Source: Sphaerothrix epifaneia
Lineage (GTDB): Bacteria; Cyanobacteriota; Cyanobacteriia; Phormidesmidales; Phormidesmidaceae
Length of the DNA stretch: 64,000 bases
Direction of reading: 5' to 3'
Assembly: GCF_042788235.1 (NCBI RefSeq)
Contig: NZ_JBHZOL010000065.1
Location: forward strand, 58,170-122,169
A program made the position numbers and the translations under genes. The notes under the pieces were generated by a model. That model was not told the DNA's origin and did not search any database. It saw only the letters and a program-made list of their open reading frames with translations. Numbering within the stretch: the first letter of the stretch is position 1; each line of letters begins with the position of its first letter. Positions 43,931 through 53,341 of the stretch are shown piece after piece.

Positions 43931-45472
43931 ATGGAGTTTTCTGCTGCAACTGCCCTTTCTGAGCTAGCCGAGCTTGAACTGCGGCTGCGGTTGCTGCTGC
44001 CTGCCGATCTCTATGCTGTCGCCTGGGTGGATCCTAGCCCAGCCACGCTGATGCAAATTTTTGAACATTTGCGCACGTTGCAGCATCTACTCACCAACTA
44101 CGTGCCCAGAGAGGTCTGCGATCGCCTGCCGCGTCCCGGCCATCCTCAATACCGCTGGCAGACAGGTAGCCTGCTCTTTACAGATCTTGCTGGGTTCACC
44201 CGGTTGCTAGAGGCTAGCGCCACCCAGGGCAGAGCCGGGGCAGAAACCCTTTTAACCCTGCTCAACCGTTACTTTGCTCAAATGATTGAAATTATCAGCA
44301 AGTCTGGTGGCAATCTGCTGGAATTTACAGGCGATGCCCTGCTGGTACAGTTTACGGGCGACGGTCAGCGCAACGAAGTAGAGCAAGCTGTCCACGCGGG
44401 GCTAAGAATGCAGCGAGCCATGCAGGATTTTGCCACGTTAAAAACTCCTCAAGGTTGCTTATCTCTCAAGATGCGGGTGGGGGTGCATGCGGGTAGCTTT
44501 GTCACTGCCGATATTGGCACGCCAATGCGGATGGGCCATGTGCTGCTGGGTCGAGCGGTACAAATTGCCAAGCAGGCTGAAGGCGAGGGAGAAGTCGGCT
44601 GCGTGTCGCTGACGCAAGCAACCAGCGATCGCATTCGTCAGCAGTTTCGCTTACGGGCGGGTCACCCCGGTCATGTCTTTGTCGTAGACGATTTAACGAC
44701 GGCAGGGCTAGGAGAATACGACATTACGCTCAATCGGCGGCGAGCCGCTACGCCCATCTTGTTTGACCGCAGCCTGAGCGGATTGATTGCTGAAGTGCAG
44801 GCAGCGGTACAGATGATTGAGCCACTCGCTAGCTATTTACCGCGATCGGTGCTGCAATTACTGGTAGACAATGCCGCTCAGCGCAACATTCCGCCCGCTT
44901 TCCCTACGATTGCTGTGGCTTTTGTCAACCTGATGGGGTTGCCAGAGTCAGTCGATGACGCCCGCCCAGAAGAAATTGGCAACATTGTTCACTGTTTCTC
45001 GCAAGCCTTTGCCCTGATGAACGGAGCCGTTGAGCGCCGCGGCGGCATTTTGCAAAAGGTCACTTACCACTCGGTCGGATCAGAAATTTTAATTCACTTC
45101 GGCGTCCTCAACCCTGACGAAGGCGATGCTCAGCGGGCATTTGAAGCCATTTTAGCCATTCGCCATTTAATTAACCAAATTCCACCGCCGCAAGTTCAAG
45201 GAGAAACTATCCAGCTCTCCTGTCGGATGGGCATGACTTACGGCCCTGTTTTTGCGGCTGAAATTGGTGCCCCTAGAGGTCGCCGCGAGTTCAACGTGCT
45301 AGGCGATACCGTCAATACCGCTGCCCGCTTAATGAGTCGAGCCAAGCGCAATCAAATTCTAGTGAGTGAAGCCCTATACCAACAAATTGGCGATCGCTAT
45401 GAAGCTCACTTACTCGGCAAGCTACTGCTCAAAGGAAAAACGCAGCCGCAACCCGTCTATAGCTTCGACTAA
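43931..45472 (+). CDS. tandem class III nucleotide cyclase, composite active site
   Basis: A 513-residue soluble protein with two cyclase homology domains (about 75-250 and 320-510). Domain 1 keeps the metal-binding aspartates D85 (FTDLAGF) and D135 (FTGDALL) but its LGRAVQIAKQ has lost the transition-state Asn and Arg. Domain 2 has N333 in place of the first metal Asp and S384 in place of the second, but keeps N462 and R466 (LGDTVNTAARL) and the lysine in ILQKV. Each domain holds half a site, as in mammalian soluble adenylyl cyclase. Adenylyl rather than guanylyl specificity is an inference. Transcribed divergently from the radical SAM gene. Confidence 0.9.
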   Translation: MEFSAATALSELAELELRLRLLLPADLYAVAWVDPSPATLMQIFEHLRTLQHLLTNYVPREVCDRLPRPGHPQYRWQTGSLLFTDLAGFTRLLEASATQGRAGAETLLTLLNRYFAQMIEIISKSGGNLLEFTGDALLVQFTGDGQRNEVEQAVHAGLRMQRAMQDFATLKTPQGCLSLKMRVGVHAGSFVTADIGTPMRMGHVLLGRAVQIAKQAEGEGEVGCVSLTQATSDRIRQQFRLRAGHPGHVFVVDDLTTAGLGEYDITLNRRRAATPILFDRSLSGLIAEVQAAVQMIEPLASYLPRSVLQLLVDNAAQRNIPPAFPTIAVAFVNLMGLPESVDDARPEEIGNIVHCFSQAFALMNGAVERRGGILQKVTYHSVGSEILIHFGVLNPDEGDAQRAFEAILAIRHLINQIPPPQVQGETIQLSCRMGMTYGPVFAAEIGAPRGRREFNVLGDTVNTAARLMSRAKRNQILVSEALYQQIGDRYEAHLLGKLLLKGKTQPQPVYSFD

Positions 45473-45479
45473 ACCCGGC

Positions 45480-46250
45480 CTAAAAACTCAGCGGTAAACC
45501 ATCTTGAAAGGCCAGCAGTTCTCCCGGCTGCAGCGGTGTCCAAACTTCATTGTCTGTCAAAGGTGCCGTGGTAATGACAGCGACGCGATCGCTGGGCGTT
45601 GTTAGCTCTTGAAAATCAACCGTCAGATCGGCGTCAATCAAATGAGCCGCCGCAAAGGGAGCCTGCCGCACCAAGTAGCACAGCTTAGTTGAGCAATGAG
45701 CAAAAAAGTGTTCGCCATCCGAAAGCAAGTAATTAAAGCTACCTTTAGCCGCGATCGCCTGTGTAACTGTCCGCAAACCTTGGTAAAGCTGGGCGATGGG
45801 TGGCTTTGCCGCCGGAAACTGCTGCCGTAGCGTATTGAGAATCAAGCAAAAAGCTCGCTCGCTATCGGTTTGGCCTACTGGTCGATAAAATCCAGCCGTC
45901 TCCGGATAAAAGTCAGGCAGATCGCCATTGTGAGCAAAGATCCAGTAGCGACCCCATAACTCCCGCCGAAACGGGTGGCAGTTTTCTAACGCCACCTGCC
46001 CAAAGGTTGCCTTGCGAATATGAGCCACCACATGCGTAGACTTGATCGGATAGCACCGCACCAGCTCTGCCACCGGAGACGCACAAGAAGGCTTTTCGTC
46101 AACAAACATACGGCAGCCTGCCCCTTCAAAAAAGGCAATGCCCCAACCATCTTGATGCTCGTCAGTTTTGCCACCCCTAGCGGCAAACCCTTCAAACGAA
46201 AAACAAATATCGGTAGGAACGTTACAGTTCATACCTAGTAGCTGGCACAT
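45480..46250 (-). CDS. class II glutamine amidotransferase (YafJ-like)
   Basis: Ntn-hydrolase of 256 residues with the catalytic cysteine at position 2 (MCQLLGMNCN), exposed after removal of Met1. Other class II features are HQDGWGIAF (about 32-40), HIRKATFGQV with the glutamine-side chain contact, and FAHNGDLPDF for the oxyanion region. The length and lack of a synthetase domain put it with YafJ/DUG3-like stand-alone amidotransferases, whose substrate is often unknown. In yeast the DUG3 homologue helps degrade glutathione, but that role is not shown here. It converges with the cyclase, with 7 bases between stops. Confidence 0.92.
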   Translation of the reverse strand: MCQLLGMNCNVPTDICFSFEGFAARGGKTDEHQDGWGIAFFEGAGCRMFVDEKPSCASPVAELVRCYPIKSTHVVAHIRKATFGQVALENCHPFRRELWGRYWIFAHNGDLPDFYPETAGFYRPVGQTDSERAFCLILNTLRQQFPAAKPPIAQLYQGLRTVTQAIAAKGSFNYLLSDGEHFFAHCSTKLCYLVRQAPFAAAHLIDADLTVDFQELTTPSDRVAVITTAPLTDNEVWTPLQPGELLAFQDGLPLSF

Positions 46251-46426
46251 AGCCGTTGGCTGCCCTTGTCTGAGTGACCTCGTTCACCGATTGTATCGAC
46301 AGCCAGCCCCCCTAGGCGCGTATGATGAACAAACTGAGGGCAAATCTCATCCCAGCGATCCATTCACGCTAGTTTTCACTTTAGGCAATACTTGAAAGAG
46401 ATCCTGCCGCCTCTCCTCATCAAGCT

Positions 46427-47080
46427 GTGTCTATTCCAGAAAAGGAAGTTTACAACGACAACCTATTTGATCGCGCTTTTATCTGGCTCTTTAGCGCCAA
46501 AATGGCCAAGGCGCTGGGTCAAGGAACTTCGCTGCAGGGCTATGACGGCTTTGTAGACCTCTCTCAAAAAATCATGCAGGGTCGCAATGCTCAAGAGCAG
46601 CAAGAAACGGTTGCAGTCGTGCTGCAATCTCTGGTACCTAGCCCCGTATTGTGGCTGATTCGCCGTTTATTTTCACCCACGCAATGGGTGTGTGAACTCA
46701 ACGCCTGGTTTGCCACTCTTTTGTTTGAATGGTTAGTGGGGCCGTGTGAAGTCAAAGCAGTTGAGGTTAAAGACCCTCAAGGCAACCCCCGTCAGCAAAA
46801 TAGCGGCGTGCAAATTAAAAAATGCCGCTATCTAGAGCAAAGTCGCTGTGTCGGCATGTGCATCAACATGTGCAAGCTGCCGACTCAAGACTTTTTCACC
46901 CAAAAGTTTGGTATTCCCCTCACCATGACGCCCAACTTTGAAGACTTCAGTTGTGAAATGATTTTCGGCCAACCGCCGCCGCCACTGGAAACCGAAGCCG
47001 CTTATCAGCAACCCTGTCTAGCTACCCAGTGTACGGTTGCCAGCCCTGCTGCCCCCACCTGTCCCCGAGTCAGAGCCTGA
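46427..47080 (+). CDS. D27-like (DUF4033) carotenoid isomerase homologue
   Basis: A 217-residue protein that starts with GTG (46427, MSIPEKEVYNDN). It has the DUF4033 signature: an N-terminal YNDNLFDRAFIWLFS, VEVKDPQGNPRQQNSGVQIKKCRYLEQSRCVGMCINMCKLP (split, about 112-152) with four cysteines, and PLTMTPNFEDFSCEMIFGQ with another. Plant D27 isomerises beta-carotene in strigolactone synthesis with an iron cofactor; cyanobacteria do not make strigolactones, so the role here is unknown. The cysteines in the core could ligate metal. The last 30 residues are a variable Pro/Cys-rich tail. Confidence 0.88.
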   Translation: MSIPEKEVYNDNLFDRAFIWLFSAKMAKALGQGTSLQGYDGFVDLSQKIMQGRNAQEQQETVAVVLQSLVPSPVLWLIRRLFSPTQWVCELNAWFATLLFEWLVGPCEVKAVEVKDPQGNPRQQNSGVQIKKCRYLEQSRCVGMCINMCKLPTQDFFTQKFGIPLTMTPNFEDFSCEMIFGQPPPPLETEAAYQQPCLATQCTVASPAAPTCPRVRA

Positions 47081-47200
47081 GTGTACTTCAGAGAGCGGGT
47101 GACAAACCGACTCCCTCTTAATACAAACGCTATATTTATGTTGAACGCTCCCAGAATGCGGGCATCTTAAGCCTAACCCCCAAGCCTGAGAGGTGACGCT

Positions 47201-47563
47201 ATGGAACCACGCCGACCTCAGAATTTAGCTGAACTCAAAGCAGTTGAAAACGATCCGGTCGTTGTTGCCGATCATCAGGGATTTATCATCTACGTCAATC
47301 CGCAGTTTGAAGCTGTCTTGGGCTGGTCTGCTGCCGAAATTGTGGGGCAGCTTCTGACGACCATTTTGCCAAGTAGCTTTCAAGATTCTCATAATCTCTC
47401 TTTTTCGCGTTTTCAGGCGTTAGAAAAGGCGAACGTGCTCAATCATCCTTTGCGCCTGAAAACAGTCACCAAAGCAGGCAATGAGATTGTCACCGAACAC
47501 TACATCATCGCCGAAAAGCTAGAAGGACTTTGGCATTTCGGAGCCATGCTCCGTCCGCTATAA
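47201..47563 (+). CDS. single-PAS-domain protein
   Basis: A 120-residue soluble protein consisting of one PAS domain (about 15-115: DPVVVADHQGFIIYVNPQFEAV, LGWSAAEIVGQLLTTILPSS, and a final LWHFGAMLRPL strand). There is no output domain. It has a ribosome site (GAGAGGTGA, about 6 bases before the ATG). The hybrid kinase starts 20 bases after its stop, so it probably acts in trans with it, as a sensory partner or competitor in PAS-PAS dimers. Ligand unknown. Confidence 0.88.
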   Translation: MEPRRPQNLAELKAVENDPVVVADHQGFIIYVNPQFEAVLGWSAAEIVGQLLTTILPSSFQDSHNLSFSRFQALEKANVLNHPLRLKTVTKAGNEIVTEHYIIAEKLEGLWHFGAMLRPL

Positions 47564-47583
47564 ACTGTTTAATCTATTGCTGA

Positions 47584-50500
47584 ATGCCGCTTTCCATGAC
47601 TGCCGACCTTACTGCCTTAGTCAGTCAGCTACGTACCACTCTCGGCAAGATGGAAGTGGCCTTAGATGCAGTCACCGATGCCATCGTTTGGACAAATGCC
47701 AGTGGTCAAGTGCAGTGGTGCAACGCTGTATTTGAAGACCTCGTCGGGCAGCGTCAGCTTTTCATTTTGGGACAACCGCTCATAGAGCTTTTACCCCTGG
47801 CGCAGCAAGATCAGCCACTTGCGCCTGCTCAGCATCCGGGGCAAATCGCCTTAGCTCAGTCATCTAAGGGATCAGACTGCTATCAGCTTCTAGCCACTCA
47901 GAGCCTGCTAGAAATTTCTTGGGCTTCTATTCAGTTTGGTGCTGATGAAGAAGTTAGTGCTGTTTTAGCCATACGAGATGTTACCGAGCAAAAACAAGCC
48001 GAAACCGATTTAAAGCAGCACCGGGTTCAACTAGAAGCCATCGTGGCAGAGCGAACCGCCGCGCTTCTAAAGAGCCAGGAAACTTATTTAAACCTCTTTC
48101 AACACTCAAATGACGGCATTTTGCTGCATGACTTAGAAGGCCATATTTTAGATGCCAATCAAAAGGCGATCGCCCTGTTTGGCTATCCTTACCAGACGTT
48201 GTTAACCATTCCGATTAGCCAACTGCATCCAGCCGCAGAACTGGAAAAATGCCGTCATGCTTTTCAGCAAGTGACCGAGAAGCAGCACTACTGCTTTGAA
48301 ACTTATTTTCAGCGGCAGTCAGGCACTCCCTTTCCGGCTGAAGTCTCTGCCAGCCTGTTTAACGTCTCTGGTCAGGCTGTTATTCAAGGCATTATTCGAG
48401 ATATTACTGAACGTAAACAGGCTGAACTGGCGCTTAAGCAAGCTGAAGAGAAATATCGCAGCATTTTTGAAAATGCGATCGGCGGTATCTTTCAAACGAC
48501 GCCTGAAGGTCGTTATCTCAGCGCTAACCCAGCGCTAGCGGCGATGTATGGCTATTGCTCGCCAGCGGAGCTAATCGAGCAACTGACGGACGTTGGCCAG
48601 CAGCTCTATGTCGATCCGGGTAGACGGGCGGTTTTCATCCAGCTTATTCAGCAACAGGGTGCCATCTCAGACTTTGAATCTCAGGTTTATCGCCAAGATG
48701 GCAGTGTTATCTGGATTTCGGAGAGTGCTCGCCCCATTTTGGGCGATGACGGTACGTTGCTTTATTACGAAGGGACAGTAGCCGACATCACTGCACACAA
48801 GCAGGCAGCAGCGGCGCTCAAGCAACAGCGCCATAAAGAACGTTTAGTCGCCGAGATTACGCTACGCATTCGTGAATCATTAGATTTACAAGAAATTCTC
48901 AACACCACCGTTACTGAAGTTCGCAATTTTCTCCAAACCGACCGGGTCTTGATCTATCGCTTCAATGAAGACTGGAGCGGTCAAATCGTGGTGGAATCGG
49001 TCAGCGATGGCTGGACTTCAATTCTTGATATGCCGATACACGATCCCTGCTTTGGGGCTAGGTACGCTCAGATGTACAAGGCCGGACGGGTGGGATTGCT
49101 GGAAGATTCGCATAGTGCTGAGATTAAGCCTTGCTATGCGGAACTGCTACACCAATTACAAATTGTTGGCAACTTAACCGTGCCGATCTTGCAGGGGGAA
49201 AAGCTTTGGGGTTTGCTGTTTGCGCACCACTGCCAAGGGCCTCGGCAGTGGCAAGCAATTGAAGTGGACTTATTGCAGCAGCTCGCAACGCAGGTTGGCA
49301 TTGCTGTGCAGCAGTCAGAGCTGTATCTGCAAATGCAGTTTGAGTTAGCTGAGCGCAAGCGGATTGAACAGGCGTTGATTGCCAGCGAAGCCGCCATTCA
49401 TAAGCTTTATGAAGTGACCGCTTGCCCCAATTTGGACTTTGAACAAGCGCTGCAGGCGCTTTTACAGTTTGGTTGTGAGCAATTTGGTCTAGATTTAGGG
49501 GTGCTATCTCACATTCAAGGCGATCGCTACGAAGTGATCGCCGCTCGCCTGCCCAATCAAATTCTGCTACAAGGCATCACGTGTGATTTAGCCCAGACCT
49601 ACTGCTACGAAACCATTCAAGCGTCAACCCCTCTAAGTATTCCTGCTGCCAGCAAATCACAGTGGGCCGATCATCCCTGTTATCAAAAGCTGAAGCTAGA
49701 AGCGTATCTAGGCTGTCCGGTGATGGTGGCTGGCAGTCTCTACGGTACCCTGAGTTTTTCGAGCCAGACGGTTCATCCTACAGACTTTAAAGCCTTTGAA
49801 AAAGAGCTTATTCGCCTCATGGCGCAGTGGATAGGTCGAGAAATTGAGCGTCATGACATTGCGGCTGCTTTGGCGTTAGCGCGTGATGAAGCCCTAGCAG
49901 CGACCCGCGCCAAAAGCGAATTTTTAGCCACAATGAGTCATGAAATTCGCACACCCATGAATGCGGTCATCGGCATGACGGGTTTGCTTTTAGACACAGC
50001 TTTAACCTCCGAACAAAAAGACTTTGTGCAAACCATTCGCAACGGTGGCGATGCTTTGCTCAGCGTTATTAACGATATTTTAGATTTCTCGAAAATTGAA
50101 TCTGGCAAGCTAGATCTAGAGAAACAGCCTTTTGACCTGCGTGCTTGCATTGAAGAAGCGTTTGATTTACTGGCGACCAAAGCAGCCGAAAAGCGTTTAG
50201 AGCTGGCGTATCAAATTGATCCATCCGTCCCTCGCTGCATAATGGGAGATGTGACACGGCTGCGGCAGATTTTGGTAAATTTGCTCAGCAACGCCGTCAA
50301 ATTTACGCCTGCTGGCGAAATCGTTATTTCGGTCGTGGCCTACCCCGCTGTGGCTAATGAAAGTGGCCAGCGGCGATCGCCGTTTGAAATTTGCTTTGCG
50401 GTTAGAGATACCGGAGTAGGCATCCCTAGCGATCGCATGGATCGCCTCTTCAAGCCCTTTAGCCAGATCGATTCCTCCACCACCCGGCGCTATGGAGGAA

Positions 50501-52014
50501 CCGGATTAGGACTGGTGATCTGCAAGCAGTTGGCAGAAATGATGAACGGTGAAATGCGGATCGAAAGCCAGCTAGGGGTGGGCACAACGGTCTATTTCAC
50601 CATTTTGGCCGAGGCTGTTGCGATTGAATCGGTTGCAGAAAGAGAAATTAGAAAAGATTGTTTAGTGGGCAAACGGCTACTGATTGTTGATGATAACGAA
50701 ACGAATCGACAAATTTTAGCCAGACAAGTTGCCGACTGGGGCCTCACCACACAGGTCGCCCATTCTGGAGCTGAAGCGCTGCACTGCCTGGACAATGGAG
50801 CAGGGTTTGACCTGGCTATTCTCGATATGCAAATGCCTGAAATCAACGGCTTAACCCTTGCTGAAATGATTCACCAACGCCCTGAAACTCAGACTTTACC
50901 GCTGGTGATGCTGACTTCTATCGGTCGATTTGAGGTGGATCAAGCCGCCATCGATCGGCATTTTGCCTTTTTCCTCAACAAACCGATTAAGCAGTCACAA
51001 TTGCTGGATACTTTGGTGACGCTATTTAGCGGCGATCGCGTCTCGTTGAATCCTGCTCCCCCGCTAGAGCCAGCAATCGACCACCATTTAGCCGAACGGC
51101 TGCCTCTGCGAATTTTGCTAGTGGAAGATAACGGCATCAACCAAAAGCTGGCTACTCAGCTATTGGCGCGTATGGGCTACCGCGCCGATACCGCAGGCAA
51201 CGGCTTAGAAGCGTTAGAAGCGCTGCGGCGACAAACCTATGATGTTGTGCTTATGGATGTACACATGCCGGAAATGGATGGGTTGAGCGCTACCCAGGCT
51301 ATCTGCCAAGAATGGCCTGTTGGCAAACGACCCTGTATCATCGCTATGACGGCTAACGCCATGCAGGGCGATCGCGAGATGTGCCTCGACGCTGGCATGA
51401 ACGATTATGTGAGTAAGCCTATTCGCATTGACGAACTGGTGCGGGCACTCAGCCAGTGCAAAGTTGCACCCGCTAAAGCCCTACCCACCGCCAAATCCGA
51501 TGAGTTACCTGCTCAAGCTGGCTCTGGGGTAGCCGCTGCCGCCACCCAGCCACCGCCAACTGCCGCTGATGCTCTGCCGTCAACGCCTGCAGCCGCTCAA
51601 TGGCTAATAGCGCAGCCAGCATCTGCCACCGCTGAAACCCCCAGTCCTATTGATGCAGCAACCCTACAGGCCGCTTTAAGCGTTGTGGGCGATCGCGCTG
51701 ATGAACTGCTGGTCAACCTCATTGACCTTTTTCTCAAAGAGACGCCTCAGCTAATAGACAAACTCACAACAGCGATCGCCCAACAAGACGCCGCTACCCT
51801 GCAATACGCCGCACATACCTTAAAGTCTAGCAGCGCAACTTTGGGTGCCTTGCAGCTAGCGCACCACTGCGAAGCCTTAGAAAAGCTAGGTAGAACAGAG
51901 CAATTACCAGCCGCATCTGCGCCGCTGGCCAATCTCCAACTCGAATATGAGCGGGTTTGTCAGGCGCTACGTTCACAGCCCGACTTTTTGGCCGCAGCCG
52001 TTCGAGCAGTTTAG
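47584..52014 (+). CDS. hybrid sensor histidine kinase, PAS-PAS-PAS-GAF-GAF-HK-REC-REC-HPt
   Basis: A 1476-residue soluble phosphorelay kinase with a DXCF-like cyanobacteriochrome GAF. In order: PAS about 18-140, PAS about 170-280, PAS about 290-410, GAF-1 about 430-580, GAF-2 about 610-755, HisKA/HATPase with H786 (MSHEIRTPMN) and ATPase N-, G1- and G2-boxes, REC1 with D1081, REC2 with D1225, and HPt with H1411 (AAHTLKSSSATLG). GAF-1 contains DPCF (C489) and a second cysteine C517 (CYAELL), 28 residues apart, the spacing of the second and canonical cysteines in DXCF photoreceptors. C517 is followed by Tyr, not the usual His. The PAS gene is 20 bases upstream. Confidence 0.93.
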   Translation: MPLSMTADLTALVSQLRTTLGKMEVALDAVTDAIVWTNASGQVQWCNAVFEDLVGQRQLFILGQPLIELLPLAQQDQPLAPAQHPGQIALAQSSKGSDCYQLLATQSLLEISWASIQFGADEEVSAVLAIRDVTEQKQAETDLKQHRVQLEAIVAERTAALLKSQETYLNLFQHSNDGILLHDLEGHILDANQKAIALFGYPYQTLLTIPISQLHPAAELEKCRHAFQQVTEKQHYCFETYFQRQSGTPFPAEVSASLFNVSGQAVIQGIIRDITERKQAELALKQAEEKYRSIFENAIGGIFQTTPEGRYLSANPALAAMYGYCSPAELIEQLTDVGQQLYVDPGRRAVFIQLIQQQGAISDFESQVYRQDGSVIWISESARPILGDDGTLLYYEGTVADITAHKQAAAALKQQRHKERLVAEITLRIRESLDLQEILNTTVTEVRNFLQTDRVLIYRFNEDWSGQIVVESVSDGWTSILDMPIHDPCFGARYAQMYKAGRVGLLEDSHSAEIKPCYAELLHQLQIVGNLTVPILQGEKLWGLLFAHHCQGPRQWQAIEVDLLQQLATQVGIAVQQSELYLQMQFELAERKRIEQALIASEAAIHKLYEVTACPNLDFEQALQALLQFGCEQFGLDLGVLSHIQGDRYEVIAARLPNQILLQGITCDLAQTYCYETIQASTPLSIPAASKSQWADHPCYQKLKLEAYLGCPVMVAGSLYGTLSFSSQTVHPTDFKAFEKELIRLMAQWIGREIERHDIAAALALARDEALAATRAKSEFLATMSHEIRTPMNAVIGMTGLLLDTALTSEQKDFVQTIRNGGDALLSVINDILDFSKIESGKLDLEKQPFDLRACIEEAFDLLATKAAEKRLELAYQIDPSVPRCIMGDVTRLRQILVNLLSNAVKFTPAGEIVISVVAYPAVANESGQRRSPFEICFAVRDTGVGIPSDRMDRLFKPFSQIDSSTTRRYGGTGLGLVICKQLAEMMNGEMRIESQLGVGTTVYFTILAEAVAIESVAEREIRKDCLVGKRLLIVDDNETNRQILARQVADWGLTTQVAHSGAEALHCLDNGAGFDLAILDMQMPEINGLTLAEMIHQRPETQTLPLVMLTSIGRFEVDQAAIDRHFAFFLNKPIKQSQLLDTLVTLFSGDRVSLNPAPPLEPAIDHHLAERLPLRILLVEDNGINQKLATQLLARMGYRADTAGNGLEALEALRRQTYDVVLMDVHMPEMDGLSATQAICQEWPVGKRPCIIAMTANAMQGDREMCLDAGMNDYVSKPIRIDELVRALSQCKVAPAKALPTAKSDELPAQAGSGVAAAATQPPPTAADALPSTPAAAQWLIAQPASATAETPSPIDAATLQAALSVVGDRADELLVNLIDLFLKETPQLIDKLTTAIAQQDAATLQYAAHTLKSSSATLGALQLAHHCEALEKLGRTEQLPAASAPLANLQLEYERVCQALRSQPDFLAAAVRAV

Positions 52015-53279
52015 CGATCGGCTTCTAAATCTTCAATTACCCGCTGTAGATACCAGGCTTCCGACTTATGAGGATATCGCTGGCGGACAAGGGTTAGCAG
52101 GCGTTCGGCTATTTCCCACGTCCCGCCAACCAGTTGACTCAACTGACTCCGCAGTTCACTTAAGCTTGGCGGTGAATTTTCTGTAGAGCGCTGTTCTGAG
52201 GGCAGCTTTTGCTGCAAACGCTGCACCTGTACCAGCGCCTGTTGGTAAGGCGACCAATCTCCCTGGTTAAACCACAAGTTTGCCGCTTGCTGATAGTCTT
52301 CGACTGCGCCACTGATATCGGCAAACGCTTCCCGCGCACTAGCCCGTTGCCAGTAGATCGCGGCGGCATCGGCTTTGATCTGTAGCGCTTGGCTGTAGCA
52401 CTGAATGGCTTGCCGATAGTCTTGCAACTGCTGGTAGGCGTTGCCGCACTGAAGGTAGAGATCTACCCATTGCGGACTTAGCTCTTGTAATTGTTTAAAG
52501 TCTGCGATCGCGCCTCTTGCATCTCCTAAAGCAAGCCGTACGAGCGCCCGCTGGTATTGAATCTCCCGGTCTTGAGGAGCCAGTCGCATCGCCTGAGCCA
52601 GATCTTGTAAGGCTGCTTGAGCATTTTTGAGCTTGGCCCAAACCATTCCCCGTAAGCAATAAGCCTGCGCGTCTTGCGGATCGGTCTGCAACAGCCAGTT
52701 TAGATCGGCCAGCGCGCTGCTGTAGTGTTGCTGATCGATTTTTTGGCTGATCTGACGCCGATAGGTTTGGGCATCTATTAAAGCGGTCGTTGCCAGAGAG
52801 GGGGTTTGCAGTTGTTCTAGGGCTTGCAGGCAGCGTTGAGCGCTGGTTTTGTCTTTTTGCTGAATATAACCTTGAGCCGCTTGTTTATAGGCGGCGATCG
52901 CGGCTGATAGATTACCTACTTTGCGATAGGCCGTGGCCAAGAGATTGTAAGCGGCAGGTAGAGAAGCTGACAGCGTCAAAGCCTGTTCGGCATCTGCCAG
53001 ACAACCCGCAGTGTCTCCTGTGGTTAGTCGAGCCAAGCCTCTGCCTAAAAAAGCGGCTGCGGTCGGTTGCCGCTGCAAAGCTTGGGTATAGTCAGCCATT
53101 GCCCCGGCATAATCACCCTGACCAAAGCGGGCTTTAGCTCGATGAGCATAGGCTTCAGCCCAGTCTGGCTGTGCTCTTAAGACTCGGTTGAAAGCCTGAA
53201 TTGCGCCTAGGCGATCGCCGGAGCGCAGCTTTTCTAACCCCTGCTGATAGTCTGCGTTGTCCATATCCAATCTTGCCAT
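52011..53279 (-). CDS. TPR repeat protein
   Basis: A 422-residue soluble protein made of about nine tetratricopeptide repeats, for example WAEAYAHRAKARFGQGDYAG, PAAYNLLATAYRKVGNLSA, DLYLQCGNAYQQLQDYRQA and AAIYWQRASAREAFADISG. No enzymatic motif or signal peptide. It has the ATG at 53279 (MARLDMDN), with M6 as an alternative. The last 70 residues are not repeats and include a WEIAERLL segment. Its stop overlaps that of the hybrid kinase by three bases (convergent). It is 62 bases upstream of nothing on its own strand; the glycosyltransferase gene follows in the opposite reading order. Confidence 0.9.
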   Translation of the reverse strand: MARLDMDNADYQQGLEKLRSGDRLGAIQAFNRVLRAQPDWAEAYAHRAKARFGQGDYAGAMADYTQALQRQPTAAAFLGRGLARLTTGDTAGCLADAEQALTLSASLPAAYNLLATAYRKVGNLSAAIAAYKQAAQGYIQQKDKTSAQRCLQALEQLQTPSLATTALIDAQTYRRQISQKIDQQHYSSALADLNWLLQTDPQDAQAYCLRGMVWAKLKNAQAALQDLAQAMRLAPQDREIQYQRALVRLALGDARGAIADFKQLQELSPQWVDLYLQCGNAYQQLQDYRQAIQCYSQALQIKADAAAIYWQRASAREAFADISGAVEDYQQAANLWFNQGDWSPYQQALVQVQRLQQKLPSEQRSTENSPPSLSELRSQLSQLVGGTWEIAERLLTLVRQRYPHKSEAWYLQRVIEDLEADR

Positions 53280-53341
53280 TCATGCTCAGTGTAGCTTGAA
53301 TGACTTAAGCCGCTAGCGATCGCTGTCTCACCGGGCTGCGG

